Notes: generated from the letters alone by a model not told the origin. 64,000 nucleotides of DNA from Caryophanales bacterium (GCA_902363455.1 CABJAC010000001.1:558001-622000); one strand, 5' to 3'; positions 52,715 to 62,390 are shown, numbered from the stretch's first letter. Translations and numbers: made by a program.

Positions 52715-54070
52715 ATGATGGAACGTGAATTGTCAGGGACCGATCTCTGCTTGATCATGAGTAACGGCGTCGTCGACCGGGAAGCCTACCAGTCCCTGTA
52801 TTATTTATATCAACCGATTATCGGTGTGAAAGCACTCGGATTATATCAAACATTTTGGAGTGAGATGATTCCCGGTAAAACAAAATCACAGTATATTTCG
52901 CATGCGGAACTCGGTACACTGCTCGGATTTTCAGTCGATGAATTCAAAGAGGAACTGTTTAAGCTCGAGGGAATCGGTTTGATTCGGACGTTTGAAGCGA
53001 AACAGGCGGCTTACCGGTATGTCTATCAAATCCGTGTCCCGCTAGCGCCGAATACGTTCTTAAATGACGGTGTCTTATCAAGTCTGTTATTTTACCGCGT
53101 CGGTGAAATTCGCTTTCGGGCTCTTCAAAATCGTTTCCGGACTGACCCGTTGCCGAAAAATGTGGTGGACCGGACAGTCCGGTTTGATCAGGTATTTGAC
53201 GTCAAAGCGGGTTTAGCATCCGCACATCAACCAAAATCTTATGCGAAACAAGAGCGGGCAGCATACGAATTTGATTATTCATTTGATCTTGAAGAAATGA
53301 AACGACAGACGGATCGATTTTTACCACGCAGTTTTTATACGAAATCGATTGATCATCTTCTGTTGAAACTCGCTTATGTCACACAATCAAATGAAGCGCT
53401 TATGGCAGAACTTTTGAATGCCCGTTTCCGCCATGAAGCGTACCTGCCGATGACCGACAGTGAAAAACAGGAACGATGCAAACAAATGATGTTGTCCGCG
53501 AAACAAAAACTGAGCCGAGAAAAGAAAGCTAAGGTCGCTGTGCTCGAAGAAGTGGAAGTCGGGGAACTCAGTGAAACGGAGACGATGGAAGGAACCCATC
53601 CGAAACATTACGTGGCGAAACTCAGAAAAGTCAAAGCGTTATCGGAACGTGATGAAGAACTGATCCAACAGTTGATCATTGATTACGAGATGTCGTCTGG
53701 AATCGTGAATGCTGCTTACTATTATGCCTTGGTTGTCAAAAAGGACAACCGGTTCAGCAAAAACTTCCTGTTGTCGATTGTCGATGACTGGAAACAAAAA
53801 GGGTACATCACGGCAGCCGAAGCATTGGCGAAAACGAAAGAGCAAGATGAGTTGATTTCTAAAAAGCAAGATCAAAAACAAGAGCGGTCGCGTCAGACCG
53901 TCGGAGGTCGAAGAGGACGCTCCAATACGACGGGACCGAATCCGAAGTGGCTGCAAGAAGAAAAAGAAAAACAGCAACAGTATGAAGCGACAAAAAAAGC
54001 CAGTTTTGAAGCAGAAGTACCGGATGATGAAGAAATGGAACGGATTCTACGGGAACTCAAGGGCAAATAA
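52715..54070 (+). CDS. dnaB: Replication initiation and membrane attachment protein DnaB (Firmicutes type)
   Basis: Helicase-loading cofactor, not the helicase itself. 451 residues; N-terminal domain (about 1-120, LYQPIIGVKALGLYQTFWSEM), then the DnaB_2/DnaD-like domain (about 300-385, ELIQQLIIDYEMSSGIVNAAYYYALVVK) with its helical YxxxIxxxW-like region (FLLSIVDDWKQKGY), and a charged tail. The start is the ATG at 52715 or the next one at 52718. 12 nt before dnaI, its partner in loading the DnaC helicase. Confidence 0.95.
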   Translation: MMERELSGTDLCLIMSNGVVDREAYQSLYYLYQPIIGVKALGLYQTFWSEMIPGKTKSQYISHAELGTLLGFSVDEFKEELFKLEGIGLIRTFEAKQAAYRYVYQIRVPLAPNTFLNDGVLSSLLFYRVGEIRFRALQNRFRTDPLPKNVVDRTVRFDQVFDVKAGLASAHQPKSYAKQERAAYEFDYSFDLEEMKRQTDRFLPRSFYTKSIDHLLLKLAYVTQSNEALMAELLNARFRHEAYLPMTDSEKQERCKQMMLSAKQKLSREKKAKVAVLEEVEVGELSETETMEGTHPKHYVAKLRKVKALSERDEELIQQLIIDYEMSSGIVNAAYYYALVVKKDNRFSKNFLLSIVDDWKQKGYITAAEALAKTKEQDELISKKQDQKQERSRQTVGGRRGRSNTTGPNPKWLQEEKEKQQQYEATKKASFEAEVPDDEEMERILRELKGK

Positions 54071-54082
54071 AGGAGTAATGAG

Positions 54083-55000
54083 ATGGAACACATCCAAACA
54101 TCGATTGAAAAGATTTTAAACCGCCCGGACGTGGCGGAATCGGTTCGAGCCATTCATCAACGGGTGTTGTCCCACCCGGGGGTCATCATGTTTTTACGGA
54201 CTCACCCGGAAATTGATCAACGGACAATCGAGCGCGGCATGTTGAAGCTGAATGAGTATGCGGAACAAATGCACGGAAATCAAATCATTGAAAAGAAGGC
54301 CGTCATCGAAGGGTACCAACCGGTTCTTCATTTAGAAAAAGGACAAATCATGGTCGCCTATGAAAAAACACAGGCCTTGAAGGATTTAGAAAATGAGCGG
54401 GCACTTGAAAAGAAGTTCAAAAGCCTGTTTTTGCCGGATGAAGTCCGGGATGCCAACTTCGGTGATTTTGATTTAACGACGACGGATCGTAAGCTTGCGT
54501 TGCGCGCAGCCTCACAATTTTTAAACGCGGCTCGTTCGAAACAGCAAACGAAGGGGTTGTATTTGCACGGCAGTTTTGGCGTCGGCAAAACGTATCTGCT
54601 CGCGGCAATCGGCAACGCGTTAAAAAAAGAACGAATTGCGACAATTTTGGTCCATGCCCCCGGTTTTGTCTCGGAAGCGAAACGCCGAATCCGGTCGGAT
54701 AGTTTCGATACGTTTTTAGAAAGTTTTCAGACGGTGCCCGTTCTGTTGATTGACGATATCGGAGCAGAGTCGATCAGCCCATGGGTCCGGGATGAATTAT
54801 TCGGTATCATTTTGCAATATCGGATGATGCATCGTTTACCGACCTTGTTCAGTTCAAACCTGTCGTATGATGAATTGGAGTTGCACTTTGGGATTACGAA
54901 CGACCAAGGGGATAAACTGAAAGCAATGCGACTGATGGAACGAATCCGGACGACGACGAATCCAGTTGAATTTTTAGGGGAAAACCGCCGTCGGTATTAA
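54083..55000 (+). CDS. dnaI: Primosomal protein DnaI (helicase loader)
   Basis: AAA+ loader of the replicative helicase, 305 residues. Walker A GSFGVGKTYLL (about 158-168), Walker B VLLIDDIGAES, sensor region FSSNLSYDELELHF and the conserved C-terminal ENRRRY. The N-terminal domain of B. subtilis DnaI binds zinc through cysteines and a histidine; here residues 1-120 contain no cysteine, and the EGYHP-equivalent reads EGYQP. The ATG follows AAAGGAGTAATGAG, just after dnaB. Confidence 0.95.
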   Translation: MEHIQTSIEKILNRPDVAESVRAIHQRVLSHPGVIMFLRTHPEIDQRTIERGMLKLNEYAEQMHGNQIIEKKAVIEGYQPVLHLEKGQIMVAYEKTQALKDLENERALEKKFKSLFLPDEVRDANFGDFDLTTTDRKLALRAASQFLNAARSKQQTKGLYLHGSFGVGKTYLLAAIGNALKKERIATILVHAPGFVSEAKRRIRSDSFDTFLESFQTVPVLLIDDIGAESISPWVRDELFGIILQYRMMHRLPTLFSSNLSYDELELHFGITNDQGDKLKAMRLMERIRTTTNPVEFLGENRRRY

Positions 55001-55006
55001 TTTCTC

Positions 55007-55036
55007 TTGTCAAAGAAGTTTGCTTTTCGCTATACT
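55007..55036 (+). promoter_or_regulatory. thrS promoter
   Basis: TTGTCA (55007-55012), 18-nt spacer, TATACT (55031-55036); start near 55043. Confidence 0.75.
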
Positions 55037-55044
55037 AAAGACAT

Positions 55045-55300
55045 AATCTGTATAAAAGTCAGCTACGATTGAGGATATGAAAAATGAAACGGACCAAACA
55101 AGCGAGAGAAGGACGGTGAAAGCTTCTCATGGAATCCATCATTTCTTTACTCCCTCATAGCTCAAACGGGGACAATCCGTTTGCGAGTCACGTCCGTTAA
55201 CGCGTGTTCGAGCCGGTACATGGAGACATGTTCGGGAACGAGGGTGGTACCACGAGATTGAGACTCGTCCCTTTTTGAGGGATGGGTCTTTTTTTATTTT
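55045..55300 (+). promoter_or_regulatory. Threonine T-box leader of thrS
   Basis: Conserved T-box AGGGTGGTACCACGAG at 55241-55256, followed by a terminator (AGACTCGTCCC / GGGATGGGTCT, then seven T, to 55297). The Stem I base is AGCTA/TAGCT plus GAGG/CCTC (about 55051-55074 with 55153-55163). An ACT threonine codon (55149-55151) lies in the specifier-loop position; the more usual ACC is not at that place. Confidence 0.9.
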
Positions 55301-55320
55301 AATTTGAGGGGGAAGCAGTC

Positions 55321-57261
55321 ATGTCAAACATTGCTCTTACATTTCCAGATGGTGCAGTAAAAGAATTCGCAGTCGGAACAACAGCTGAAGAAGTTGCCGC
55401 TTCAATTAGTCCAGGATTACGGAAAAAGGCATTTGCTGCCAAGTTAAACGGTCAAGTCATCGACTACCGTCGTCCAATCGAAGAGGATGGGGCGATTGAA
55501 CTCGTTATGCCGGATTCGGAAGAAGGATTGGATCTCATCCGTCACTCGTCCGCACACTTAATGGCACAGGCTATCAAACGTCTGTATCCGGATGAAACGA
55601 TTCATTTGGGGATCGGACCGACAATTGAAAACGGTTTTTATTATGACATCGATATGGAGCGTCGTCTGACAGAAGAAGATCTCCCGGAAATCGAAAAGAT
55701 GATGAACAAGATTGCCGGTGAGAACTTACCAATCGAGCGGGAAGTCGTCTCACGTGATGAAGCGCTGGCTGTCTATCAAGAATTGAATGATCCGCTTAAA
55801 ATCGAACTGATTGAATCGATTCCAGCGGATCAAGATTTGACTTTCTACCGCCAAGGGGAATTTTTCGACCTATGTCGTGGGCCGCACGTACCGGCGACAG
55901 CTAAATTACAAGTTTTCAAATTGATGAGCATCGCCGGCGCTTACTGGCGCGGTGATTCAAAAAATAAAATGTTGCAACGAATTTATGGAACAGCGTGGGC
56001 GAACAAAGATCAACTCAAACAACACCTGCATTTCCTGGCAGAAGCGAAGGAACGCGATCACCGGAAACTGGGGAAAGAACTTGATTTGTTCTTCACATCC
56101 CAAGATGTCGGACAAGGGTTGCCGATGTGGTTACCTAAAGGTGCCGCCATCCGCCGCACTGTCGAGCGTTATATCGTCGACAAGGAACTCGAACTCGGCT
56201 ACGAGCATGTGTATACACCGGTTCTCGGTTCCGTTGAACTGTATAAAACATCCGGGCACTGGGACCATTATCAAGATGATATGTTCCCGAAAATGGAGAT
56301 GGACAATGAAGAGTTGGTCCTCCGTCCGATGAACTGTCCGCACCACATGATGATCTACAAAAACGAGCCACGGTCATACCGTGATTTACCGCTTCGTGTC
56401 GCTGAACTCGGTGGAATGCATCGTTATGAAATGTCTGGTGCGTTAACAGGTCTCCAACGCGTTCGTTACATGGTCCTGAATGATGGGCATACGTTTGTCC
56501 GTCCGGATCAAATGAAGGAAGAGTTCAAAGCAATCGTCCACTTGATTCAAGAAGTGTACGCTGACTTTGGCATCACAGACTACAAATTCCGTCTGTCATA
56601 CCGTGATCCGGCCGATAAAGAAAAATACTTCGACAACGATGCGATTTGGGAAATGGCGCAGCGTGAGTTAAAAGAAACAATGGATGAGCTGGAGCTGCCG
56701 TACTTTGAAGCGGAAGGCGAAGCAGCGTTCTATGGACCAAAGCTTGACGTACAAGTCCGGACGGCACTCGGCAAAGACGAAACATTGTCGACCGTCCAAC
56801 TCGACTTCCTCTTGCCGGAACGCTTTGAGCTGACATACAAAGGAAACGATGGACAAGATCACCGTCCTGTCGTCTTGCACCGTGGTGTCGTCTCGACGAT
56901 GGAACGATTTGTCGCGTACTTGATCGAAGAGTACAAAGGGGCATTCCCGACGTGGCTCGCACCGGTTCAAGTGAAATTGATTCCAGTTTCAGGCGTGCAT
57001 GAAGACTACGCACGTGAAATCAAAGCAATGCTCTTGAAAAAAGGGATTCGTGTCGAAACGGACTTCCGTGACGAAAAACTCGGCTACCGAATTCGGGAAG
57101 CACAAGTCAACAAAGTCCCGGTCATGCTGGTCCTCGGTGATAAAGAGATTGAAGCGCGCGAAGTCAACATTCGCCGTTACGGTTCAAAAGATTCAAGTAA
57201 CGCCTCGCTCGAACAGTTTGTACTGGATTTAGAACAAGAAATCGCAAACCGTTCAAAATAA
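55321..57261 (+). CDS. thrS: Threonyl-tRNA synthetase
   Basis: Class II synthetase, 646 residues, full length. Domain order: TGS (1-62, [13 protein letters not shown]), editing domain with [10 protein letters not shown] (about 76-85), catalytic core with motif 2 and zinc-binding MNCPHHM (Cys and His), a second His in the core, and C-terminal anticodon-binding domain (about 545-640, [16 protein letters not shown]). The ATG follows GAGGGGGAAG. Transcription is governed by the T-box upstream. Confidence 0.98.
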   Translation: MSNIALTFPDGAVKEFAVGTTAEEVAASISPGLRKKAFAAKLNGQVIDYRRPIEEDGAIELVMPDSEEGLDLIRHSSAHLMAQAIKRLYPDETIHLGIGPTIENGFYYDIDMERRLTEEDLPEIEKMMNKIAGENLPIEREVVSRDEALAVYQELNDPLKIELIESIPADQDLTFYRQGEFFDLCRGPHVPATAKLQVFKLMSIAGAYWRGDSKNKMLQRIYGTAWANKDQLKQHLHFLAEAKERDHRKLGKELDLFFTSQDVGQGLPMWLPKGAAIRRTVERYIVDKELELGYEHVYTPVLGSVELYKTSGHWDHYQDDMFPKMEMDNEELVLRPMNCPHHMMIYKNEPRSYRDLPLRVAELGGMHRYEMSGALTGLQRVRYMVLNDGHTFVRPDQMKEEFKAIVHLIQEVYADFGITDYKFRLSYRDPADKEKYFDNDAIWEMAQRELKETMDELELPYFEAEGEAAFYGPKLDVQVRTALGKDETLSTVQLDFLLPERFELTYKGNDGQDHRPVVLHRGVVSTMERFVAYLIEEYKGAFPTWLAPVQVKLIPVSGVHEDYAREIKAMLLKKGIRVETDFRDEKLGYRIREAQVNKVPVMLVLGDKEIEAREVNIRRYGSKDSSNASLEQFVLDLEQEIANRSK

Positions 57262-57269
57262 AAAATGGT

Positions 57270-57320
57270 ATTCCGTTAAAACGAGCTTCTATTGAAGAGT
57301 GTTTTAACGGAATTTTTTTT
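57270..57320 (+). terminator. thrS terminator
   Basis: 13-bp perfect stem ATTCCGTTAAAAC/GTTTTAACGGAAT around an 18-nt loop, then eight T. Confidence 0.93.
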
Positions 57321-57468
57321 GCGGTGAACGATAGATGCGAAGATGCCGATAATAAAGACATGAAAAGAAAAAGATAAATCGATACGTGGATTATTCCAAA
57401 TTTTAGTTGTTTCATGATAGGATGAATTTGGAAAAAATAATCAGGTAGTTAGAAGGGGTTATAGAGAG

Positions 57469-58674
57469 ATGAAAAAGAAAAGTGTGATAGTAATGGGAAT
57501 AACAGCATGTGTGTTTGGAGGAATGTTAAGTAATCCAGCCGAAGCGGCAACGAAAAAAACGTATAGCATCACACCTAAAACAGAAGCAATCGATCCGCTG
57601 ATCCGGAAATATACGACATACAATGCAAAAACACGTAACCATTATACGATGCGGTCTTATTTAGAGAAACTTGAGGCAGAAGGCGGAGGGACACTTATTC
57701 TGCAAAAAGGAACCTACCTGTCTCCATTACGTGTCGGCATTCCTTCGAATACGACCGTTATTCTTGAAGATGGTGTCATTATCAAAAAAACAAGCGAAAC
57801 GGGCACTTCTAAAATCAGTGCCACATCAAGTGTTTTTGATTTAGTTGCCCCGTCCGTCCTACGTCTGAATAAAAAAATGTCAGGATACAACGGAACCAAA
57901 AACGCTAAAATCATCGGGAAAGGGAATGCGCAAATTGATTTAAATCATTTCCCGCGTGGATCTGCCTTTGCGATTGCCCATAATGAGAATCTTTACATCG
58001 GCGGGATTACTGTACGTAATCAAAAAGGATCCCATGCGATGGAATTAGATGCGACCAATAAAGCCGTTATTGAAAATATGAAGTTTGTGGATTCGACGAT
58101 GATTCCAAATACAGGTCCGAATGAATCCATTAACTTAGATACACCGGATCCGGTCACGAAGGGATTCCCTTGGAAGTGGTCGAAACAAGACAGTACACCG
58201 AATCAAAATATCACGATTCGAAAAAACAAATTTTTGAACATTAATGTAGCGATTGGGACGCATCAATATTCTGAAAACCGTCTTCATTCCAACGTTCGAA
58301 TTGAAAATAATTTGATTGATGGAACAAAAGATTATGCCATTTCGATGATGAATTGGAAAAATCCGACCGTCATCAACAATGTCATTCGGGATGTGCACCG
58401 TGCGGATAAAAAAGCTATGACGATTCTTGGGCGAGGCGTGATTGGTGGAACAATTCGGTATAACCAGTTTGAAAATGCCGATCGTGCCATTCAAATGCAG
58501 CCGTTCCAAAGTGATGGCTATGCTCCGATTTATAACGTCTTCACAGAACAAGAGAAACAAATGATGCAACAAAATCGTGTCAAGGACGTTACGTTAAATC
58601 AAATTGTCTTGTTCACGCGATTAAACGAATATACGTACAAGACGGCCGAACGGTATTCGTTCACGTCTTACTAA
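57469..58674 (+). CDS. Secreted right-handed parallel beta-helix protein
   Basis: 401 residues. Signal peptide (MKKKSVIVMGITACVFGGML) with probable cleavage after AEA. The mature part reads as successive beta-helix coils of the pectate-lyase fold: GGGTLILQKGTYLSPLRVGIPSNTTV start, then NLYIGGITVRNQKG, NITIRKNKFLN, NVRIENNLIDG, PTVINNVIRDV and GTIRYNQFENADR. Members may be polysaccharide lyases or hydrolases; catalytic residues cannot be assigned. It is an isolated gene richer in A and T than its neighbours, between thrS and katA, and probably accessory. Confidence 0.82.
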   Translation: MKKKSVIVMGITACVFGGMLSNPAEAATKKTYSITPKTEAIDPLIRKYTTYNAKTRNHYTMRSYLEKLEAEGGGTLILQKGTYLSPLRVGIPSNTTVILEDGVIIKKTSETGTSKISATSSVFDLVAPSVLRLNKKMSGYNGTKNAKIIGKGNAQIDLNHFPRGSAFAIAHNENLYIGGITVRNQKGSHAMELDATNKAVIENMKFVDSTMIPNTGPNESINLDTPDPVTKGFPWKWSKQDSTPNQNITIRKNKFLNINVAIGTHQYSENRLHSNVRIENNLIDGTKDYAISMMNWKNPTVINNVIRDVHRADKKAMTILGRGVIGGTIRYNQFENADRAIQMQPFQSDGYAPIYNVFTEQEKQMMQQNRVKDVTLNQIVLFTRLNEYTYKTAERYSFTSY

Positions 58675-58692
58675 ACTCATGTAAAGGACAGC

Positions 58693-58727
58693 AAAAAAGG
58701 TACACCGAATTTTCGGCGTACCTTTTC
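58693..58727. terminator. Bidirectional terminator beta-helix gene / katA
   Basis: Stem AAAAGGTAC/GTACCTTTT with inner CCGA/TCGG; A-run and T-rich flanks. Confidence 0.88.
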
Positions 58728-58738
58728 GTCATGCCATT

Positions 58739-60208
58739 TTATTTTTGCATCTGCTGCAAGAACGGTTGGATATCGACCTGCAAAGCTTCTGACAACTTCT
58801 TACCAAGGGATTCATCCGCCCGGTAGAAATTACAGATGGCGAGCAATACGGTATTTTCGTGGCGGACTTGTTTCAAATCATCGACTAAGTTGTTCAACAG
58901 TGCAGTCTGTTCTTCTTCCGTCATACGACGGTATACTTCACCGGCTTGACCGAAGTTGTTTGTTTTTTCGATTTCAAGACGACCGTGGATATCATCATAC
59001 AACGGCTGATTTTCTTCCGTGTATTCCGGCGTTTGTTTCGGTTCGTCCTGATAGCGGTTTGGTTCGTAATTCACCGGACTTGTTTGTTGACCGACCGGCA
59101 TCGCACCATCACGTTGGTAGTTGTTGACTTGGGCGAACGGACAGTTGATCGGCAATTGTTGGTAGTTCGTTCCAATACGGTAACGTTGCGTATCTGAATA
59201 CGAGAAGAGACGCCCTTGAAGCAACTTGTCTTCTGACGGCAACATTCCTGGAATGAGAACACCCGGGTTAAAGCCGACAGATTCCGTTTCAGCAAAGTAG
59301 TTGTCGACGTTTTTATTTAAGACCATCGTTCCGACATGTTGGAACGGAATGACATCTTCAAACCAATCTTTTGTTGCGTCGAGTGGATCAAAGTCAAAGT
59401 TATCAACATCAGATGGGTCAAGCACTTGGACGAACAAATCCCACTCTGGGAATTCTCCGTCTTCGATTGCTTGGAATGTATCGTTTGAAGCATGATTAAA
59501 GTCTTTTCCTTGAATTTCTGTCGCTTCATCCGCTGACAGGTTATGGACACCGACTTTTGGTACCCAACGCAATTTAACGTAAACGGTGTTTCCGTGCGCA
59601 TTCACCCATTTAAAGGCGTGGACCGATGAACCGCGCATTTTACGGTAACTTGCCGGAATTCCTTCATCTGTAAAAAGATGCATCAACATGTTTGTCGATT
59701 CCGGACGTAACGTCATGAAGTCCCAGTACCGGTCCGGGTCTTGAATGTTCGTTCGTGGGTCCGGTTTTAGCGAGTGGACCATATCCGGGAATTTCATCGC
59801 ATCGCGAATGAAGAAGACCGGTAAGTTGTTTCCGACGAAATCCCAGTTGCCTTCTTCTGTATAGAACTTAACAGAGAAGCCGCGTGGATCACGTAATGTT
59901 TCAGGAGAATGTGTACCATGAATGACGGTTGAGAAACGAGCGAAGACTGGAACCTCAGTACCTTCGTTTTGAAGGAATGCAGCTTTCGTATACTTCTTCA
60001 TCGAATTTTTAACCGTGAAGACACCATGTGCACCAAAACCACGGGCGTGAACGACACGCTCGGGAACACGTTCCCGGTCGAAATGGGCCATTTTCTCAAT
60101 CAGTTGATAGTCCTCGAGTAATGTCGGACCGCGACGGCCTGCCGTGCGCGAATTCTGATTGTCGCCAATCGGGACACCCTGGTTTGTGGTTAATCGTTTT
60201 TCACTCAT
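58739..60208 (-). CDS. katA: Monofunctional haem catalase
   Basis: Dismutates hydrogen peroxide. Small-subunit clade 3 type, 489 residues from the ATG at 60208 (AAGGGGGAG upstream); the frame open to 60253 is promoter DNA. Catalytic His54 in RVVHARGFGAHG, distal asparagine in FVGNNLPVFFIRD, and proximal haem-ligand tyrosine in FSYSDTQRYRIG are all present. No signal peptide. Monocistronic with a PerR-like box between -35 and -10. Confidence 0.97.
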   Translation of the reverse strand: MSEKRLTTNQGVPIGDNQNSRTAGRRGPTLLEDYQLIEKMAHFDRERVPERVVHARGFGAHGVFTVKNSMKKYTKAAFLQNEGTEVPVFARFSTVIHGTHSPETLRDPRGFSVKFYTEEGNWDFVGNNLPVFFIRDAMKFPDMVHSLKPDPRTNIQDPDRYWDFMTLRPESTNMLMHLFTDEGIPASYRKMRGSSVHAFKWVNAHGNTVYVKLRWVPKVGVHNLSADEATEIQGKDFNHASNDTFQAIEDGEFPEWDLFVQVLDPSDVDNFDFDPLDATKDWFEDVIPFQHVGTMVLNKNVDNYFAETESVGFNPGVLIPGMLPSEDKLLQGRLFSYSDTQRYRIGTNYQQLPINCPFAQVNNYQRDGAMPVGQQTSPVNYEPNRYQDEPKQTPEYTEENQPLYDDIHGRLEIEKTNNFGQAGEVYRRMTEEEQTALLNNLVDDLKQVRHENTVLLAICNFYRADESLGKKLSEALQVDIQPFLQQMQK

Positions 60209-60241
60209 TAATAACTCCCCCTTATGTATAAGATTACATTG

Positions 60242-60270
60242 ATTATAAAACAATAATTATTCTAAATAAA
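60242..60270 (-). promoter_or_regulatory. katA promoter with PerR-like box
   Basis: On the minus strand TATAAT (60242-60247), 17-nt spacer and a weak TTTATT -35 (60265-60270). Between them TTAGAATAATTATTG (60251-60265) fits the PerR consensus TTATAATNATTATAA at 12 of 15 positions. Confidence 0.68.
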
Positions 60271-60417
60271 GAATTATGCTCTGCGAATTCTGAAAACTTT
60301 TTCTGACTTTTTTTATTTACCCGTGCAAACAAACTTAGAAACTTCTTGCTAAACGGACAGAGGATTGCTATTATAATCAAGTATCTGAGCAACGTTCTAT
60401 TGAACAGATATAGCGGC
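60271..60417. other. Non-coding, nothing recognised
   Basis: Between the divergent katA and infC promoters; AT-rich, a TATAAT at 60372-60377 has no properly spaced -35. Confidence 0.5.
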
Positions 60418-60447
60418 TTGACATCGAGGGAAAACAAGTGCTATGAT
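60418..60447 (+). promoter_or_regulatory. infC operon promoter
   Basis: Perfect TTGACA (60418-60423), 18-nt spacer, TATGAT (60442-60447); start near 60454. Confidence 0.85.
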
Positions 60448-60453
60448 AGCAAA

Positions 60454-60655
60454 GTGAAATGACAACAAAGCAGAAGCATCCCGCTTCTCACCACGTATAG
60501 CAATCTATGCTGGTCCATCATGATGATATGTGATAGTAGAGTGTTCTCTGACTATTGTATTCTTTATGAGTGTGGGCGGGAAAAACTGCCGACGCTTTTT
60601 TTATAGCGTTTTATATCATTCATTTTTCGTGCTCTGCACGATGGAGGTGCTAACC
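60454..60655 (+). promoter_or_regulatory. infC leader with attenuator (L20-type)
   Basis: About 200 nt of leader containing several hairpins (for example AGAAGC/GCTTCT near 60472-60488) and an intrinsic terminator (60569-60602: 11-bp stem with one mismatch, seven T). In B. subtilis the infC-rpmI-rplT leader is bound by L20, which favours the terminator; position and architecture match. Confidence 0.8.
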
Positions 60656-61171
60656 ATTAGCAAAGATCTGTTAATCAATGAAGGCATTCGCGCTCGAGAA
60701 GTTCGTCTTATCGGAGCGGATGGTGCACAACTTGGAGTCCAGTCGCGTACTGAAGCGTTACGTCTTGCTGAGGAAGCTGACCTTGACCTCGTCATGGTCG
60801 CACCACAAGCGACGCCGCCTGTATGTAAAATCATGGACTACGGTAAATACCGTTTTGAGTTGCAAAAAAAGGACAAAGAAACTCGGAAGAATCAGAAAGT
60901 GATTCAGATGAAAGAAGTCCGTCTCAGCCCGACAATCGAGGAGAATGACTTCCAAACGAAATTCCGTAATGCGAAGAAGTTCTTAGAGAATGGCAACAAA
61001 GTGAAAGCGAGTATTCGTTTCCGTGGACGTGCCATCACTCACTCAGAAATCGGTAGACGTGTCCTCGAACGTCTCGCTACAGAATTAAGCGAGTTCGGTG
61101 TCATTGAACAGAGACCGAAGATGGAAGGACGCAGCATGTTCTTAGTGCTTGCTCCAAAGAAAGAAGACTAA
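60656..61171 (+). CDS. infC: Translation initiation factor IF-3
   Basis: Keeps ribosomal subunits apart and proofreads the start codon. 171 residues from a non-canonical ATT start at 60656 (protein (M)[19 protein letters not shown]), 9 nt after GGAGG. The in-frame ATG at 60641 contains that ribosome site itself and would add an atypical MEVLT. The ATT start is conserved in infC of Bacillus and enteric bacteria and allows IF-3 autocontrol. N- and C-terminal domains are joined by the Lys-rich linker [17 protein letters not shown]. First of infC-rpmI-rplT. Confidence 0.97.
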   Translation: MSKDLLINEGIRAREVRLIGADGAQLGVQSRTEALRLAEEADLDLVMVAPQATPPVCKIMDYGKYRFELQKKDKETRKNQKVIQMKEVRLSPTIEENDFQTKFRNAKKFLENGNKVKASIRFRGRAITHSEIGRRVLERLATELSEFGVIEQRPKMEGRSMFLVLAPKKED

Positions 61172-61198
61172 TCGAATCGAAGTAGGAGGGAATCTCTC

Positions 61199-61393
61199 AT
61201 GCCTAAAATGAAATCGCACCGCGGTGCTTCTAAGCGTTTCAAACGTACTGCTTCAGGTAAATTGAAACGTGGTCGTGCTTACACAAGCCACTTATTCGGT
61301 AACAAATCAACTAAAGCGAAACGTAAATTACGTAAAGCTAGCATGGTATCATCGGGTGACTTTAAACGTATCCGTCACATGATCGCTAAGTAA
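61199..61393 (+). CDS. rpmI: 50S ribosomal protein L35
   Basis: 64 residues, very basic ([27 protein letters not shown]), full length. ATG after AGGAGGG, 27 nt behind infC and 37 nt before rplT, in the classical IF-3 operon. Confidence 0.98.
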   Translation: MPKMKSHRGASKRFKRTASGKLKRGRAYTSHLFGNKSTKAKRKLRKASMVSSGDFKRIRHMIAK

Positions 61394-61430
61394 TTTACCC
61401 AATCGTACACAGATTTAGGAGGGAATTTAT

Positions 61431-61790
61431 ATGCCACGCGTAAAAGGCGGATATACGACTCGTCAACGTCGTAAAAAACAACTCAAATTAGCTAAGGGCT
61501 ATTACGGCTCGAAACATACACTCTTCAAGGTTGCAAAACAGCAGGTCATGAAATCACTCATGTATGCTTACCGTGACCGTCGTCAAAAGAAACGTGACTT
61601 CCGTCGCCTCTGGATCACTCGGATCAATGCGGCTGCACGTATCAACGGTCTTTCTTACAGCCGCATGATGCATGGTCTTAAATTAGCAGGTATCGACGTT
61701 AACCGTAAGATGCTCGCTGACCTCGCAGTTACAGATGCAACTGCATTTGCTTCACTTGCTGACACAGCAAAAGCAAAATTGAACGCTTAA
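61431..61790 (+). CDS. rplT: 50S ribosomal protein L20
   Basis: 119 residues, full length. The basic N-terminal extension ([29 protein letters not shown]) is needed for assembly; the C-terminal globular domain is the part that binds the operon leader in B. subtilis. ATG after AGGAGGG. Last gene of the IF-3 operon, ended by a strong terminator. Confidence 0.98.
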   Translation: MPRVKGGYTTRQRRKKQLKLAKGYYGSKHTLFKVAKQQVMKSLMYAYRDRRQKKRDFRRLWITRINAAARINGLSYSRMMHGLKLAGIDVNRKMLADLAVTDATAFASLADTAKAKLNA

Positions 61791-61801
61791 GTTCAACCAT
61801 T

Positions 61802-61834
61802 CGTCGGGGAATTTAATTCTCCGACGTTTTTTTT
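61802..61834 (+). terminator. infC operon terminator
   Basis: 10-bp stem CGTCGGGGAA/TTCTCCGACG (one wobble) followed by eight T. Confidence 0.94.
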
Positions 61835-61907
61835 GGATTCATGGTAAAATAAAAAAGCACGTTTTTGTACGCTAAGGTAATTTTTTTAGAGTAAAAGGAG
61901 AATTAAG

Positions 61908-62390
61908 ATGGACTGGTTGACACTTTTTGAAATGCAGGAACAATTAGATAAACGAATTCAGTCAGAACATAATTTGACGGGAAATCAATTTGACGAACGT
62001 TTACTGGCGCTGTTAGTCGAGCTGGGTGAACTGGCGAACGAAACGCGTTGTTTTAAATTCTGGTCGACAAAAGGACCATCGGCTCAAGTCACGATTCTTG
62101 AAGAATACGTCGATGGTGTTCATTTCCTGCTTTCGTTAGGACTTTCATTGGATTATCGCAAACATGCATTTGTCGAAGGCGATTACTATTTGACGGCAAC
62201 AGATGCCTTTTTAGATGTCTATAACAAAACAAATGTGTTCGCCATTTCGCGAACAGAGCAAAGTTACGAGGTTTTAATTGGTGCCTACTTAGCATTAGGT
62301 GCTACACTTGGATTTACACAAGAAATGATTTTCAAAGCTTATGTCGCAAAAAACGAGGCGAATCACGTTCGCCAAGACAACGGGTACTGA
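61908..62390 (+). CDS. All-alpha dimeric dUTPase (dUTPase_2, MazG-like)
   Basis: 160 residues, all-helical. The metal-binding ELGELANETRCFKFW (about 44-58) and EEYVDGVHFLLSLGL (about 70-84) provide the ExxE...ExxD pattern of the dUTPase_2 family, which hydrolyses dUTP to dUMP. The ATG follows AAAGGAG. 12 nt upstream of the M42 peptidase gene, so probably co-transcribed; a similar pairing downstream of rplT occurs in other Bacillales. Confidence 0.88.
   Translation: MDWLTLFEMQEQLDKRIQSEHNLTGNQFDERLLALLVELGELANETRCFKFWSTKGPSAQVTILEEYVDGVHFLLSLGLSLDYRKHAFVEGDYYLTATDAFLDVYNKTNVFAISRTEQSYEVLIGAYLALGATLGFTQEMIFKAYVAKNEANHVRQDNGY

Noticed and set aside
60641..60655. ATG at 60641 as infC start
   Set aside because: The ATG contains the Shine-Dalgarno used for the conserved ATT start at 60656.
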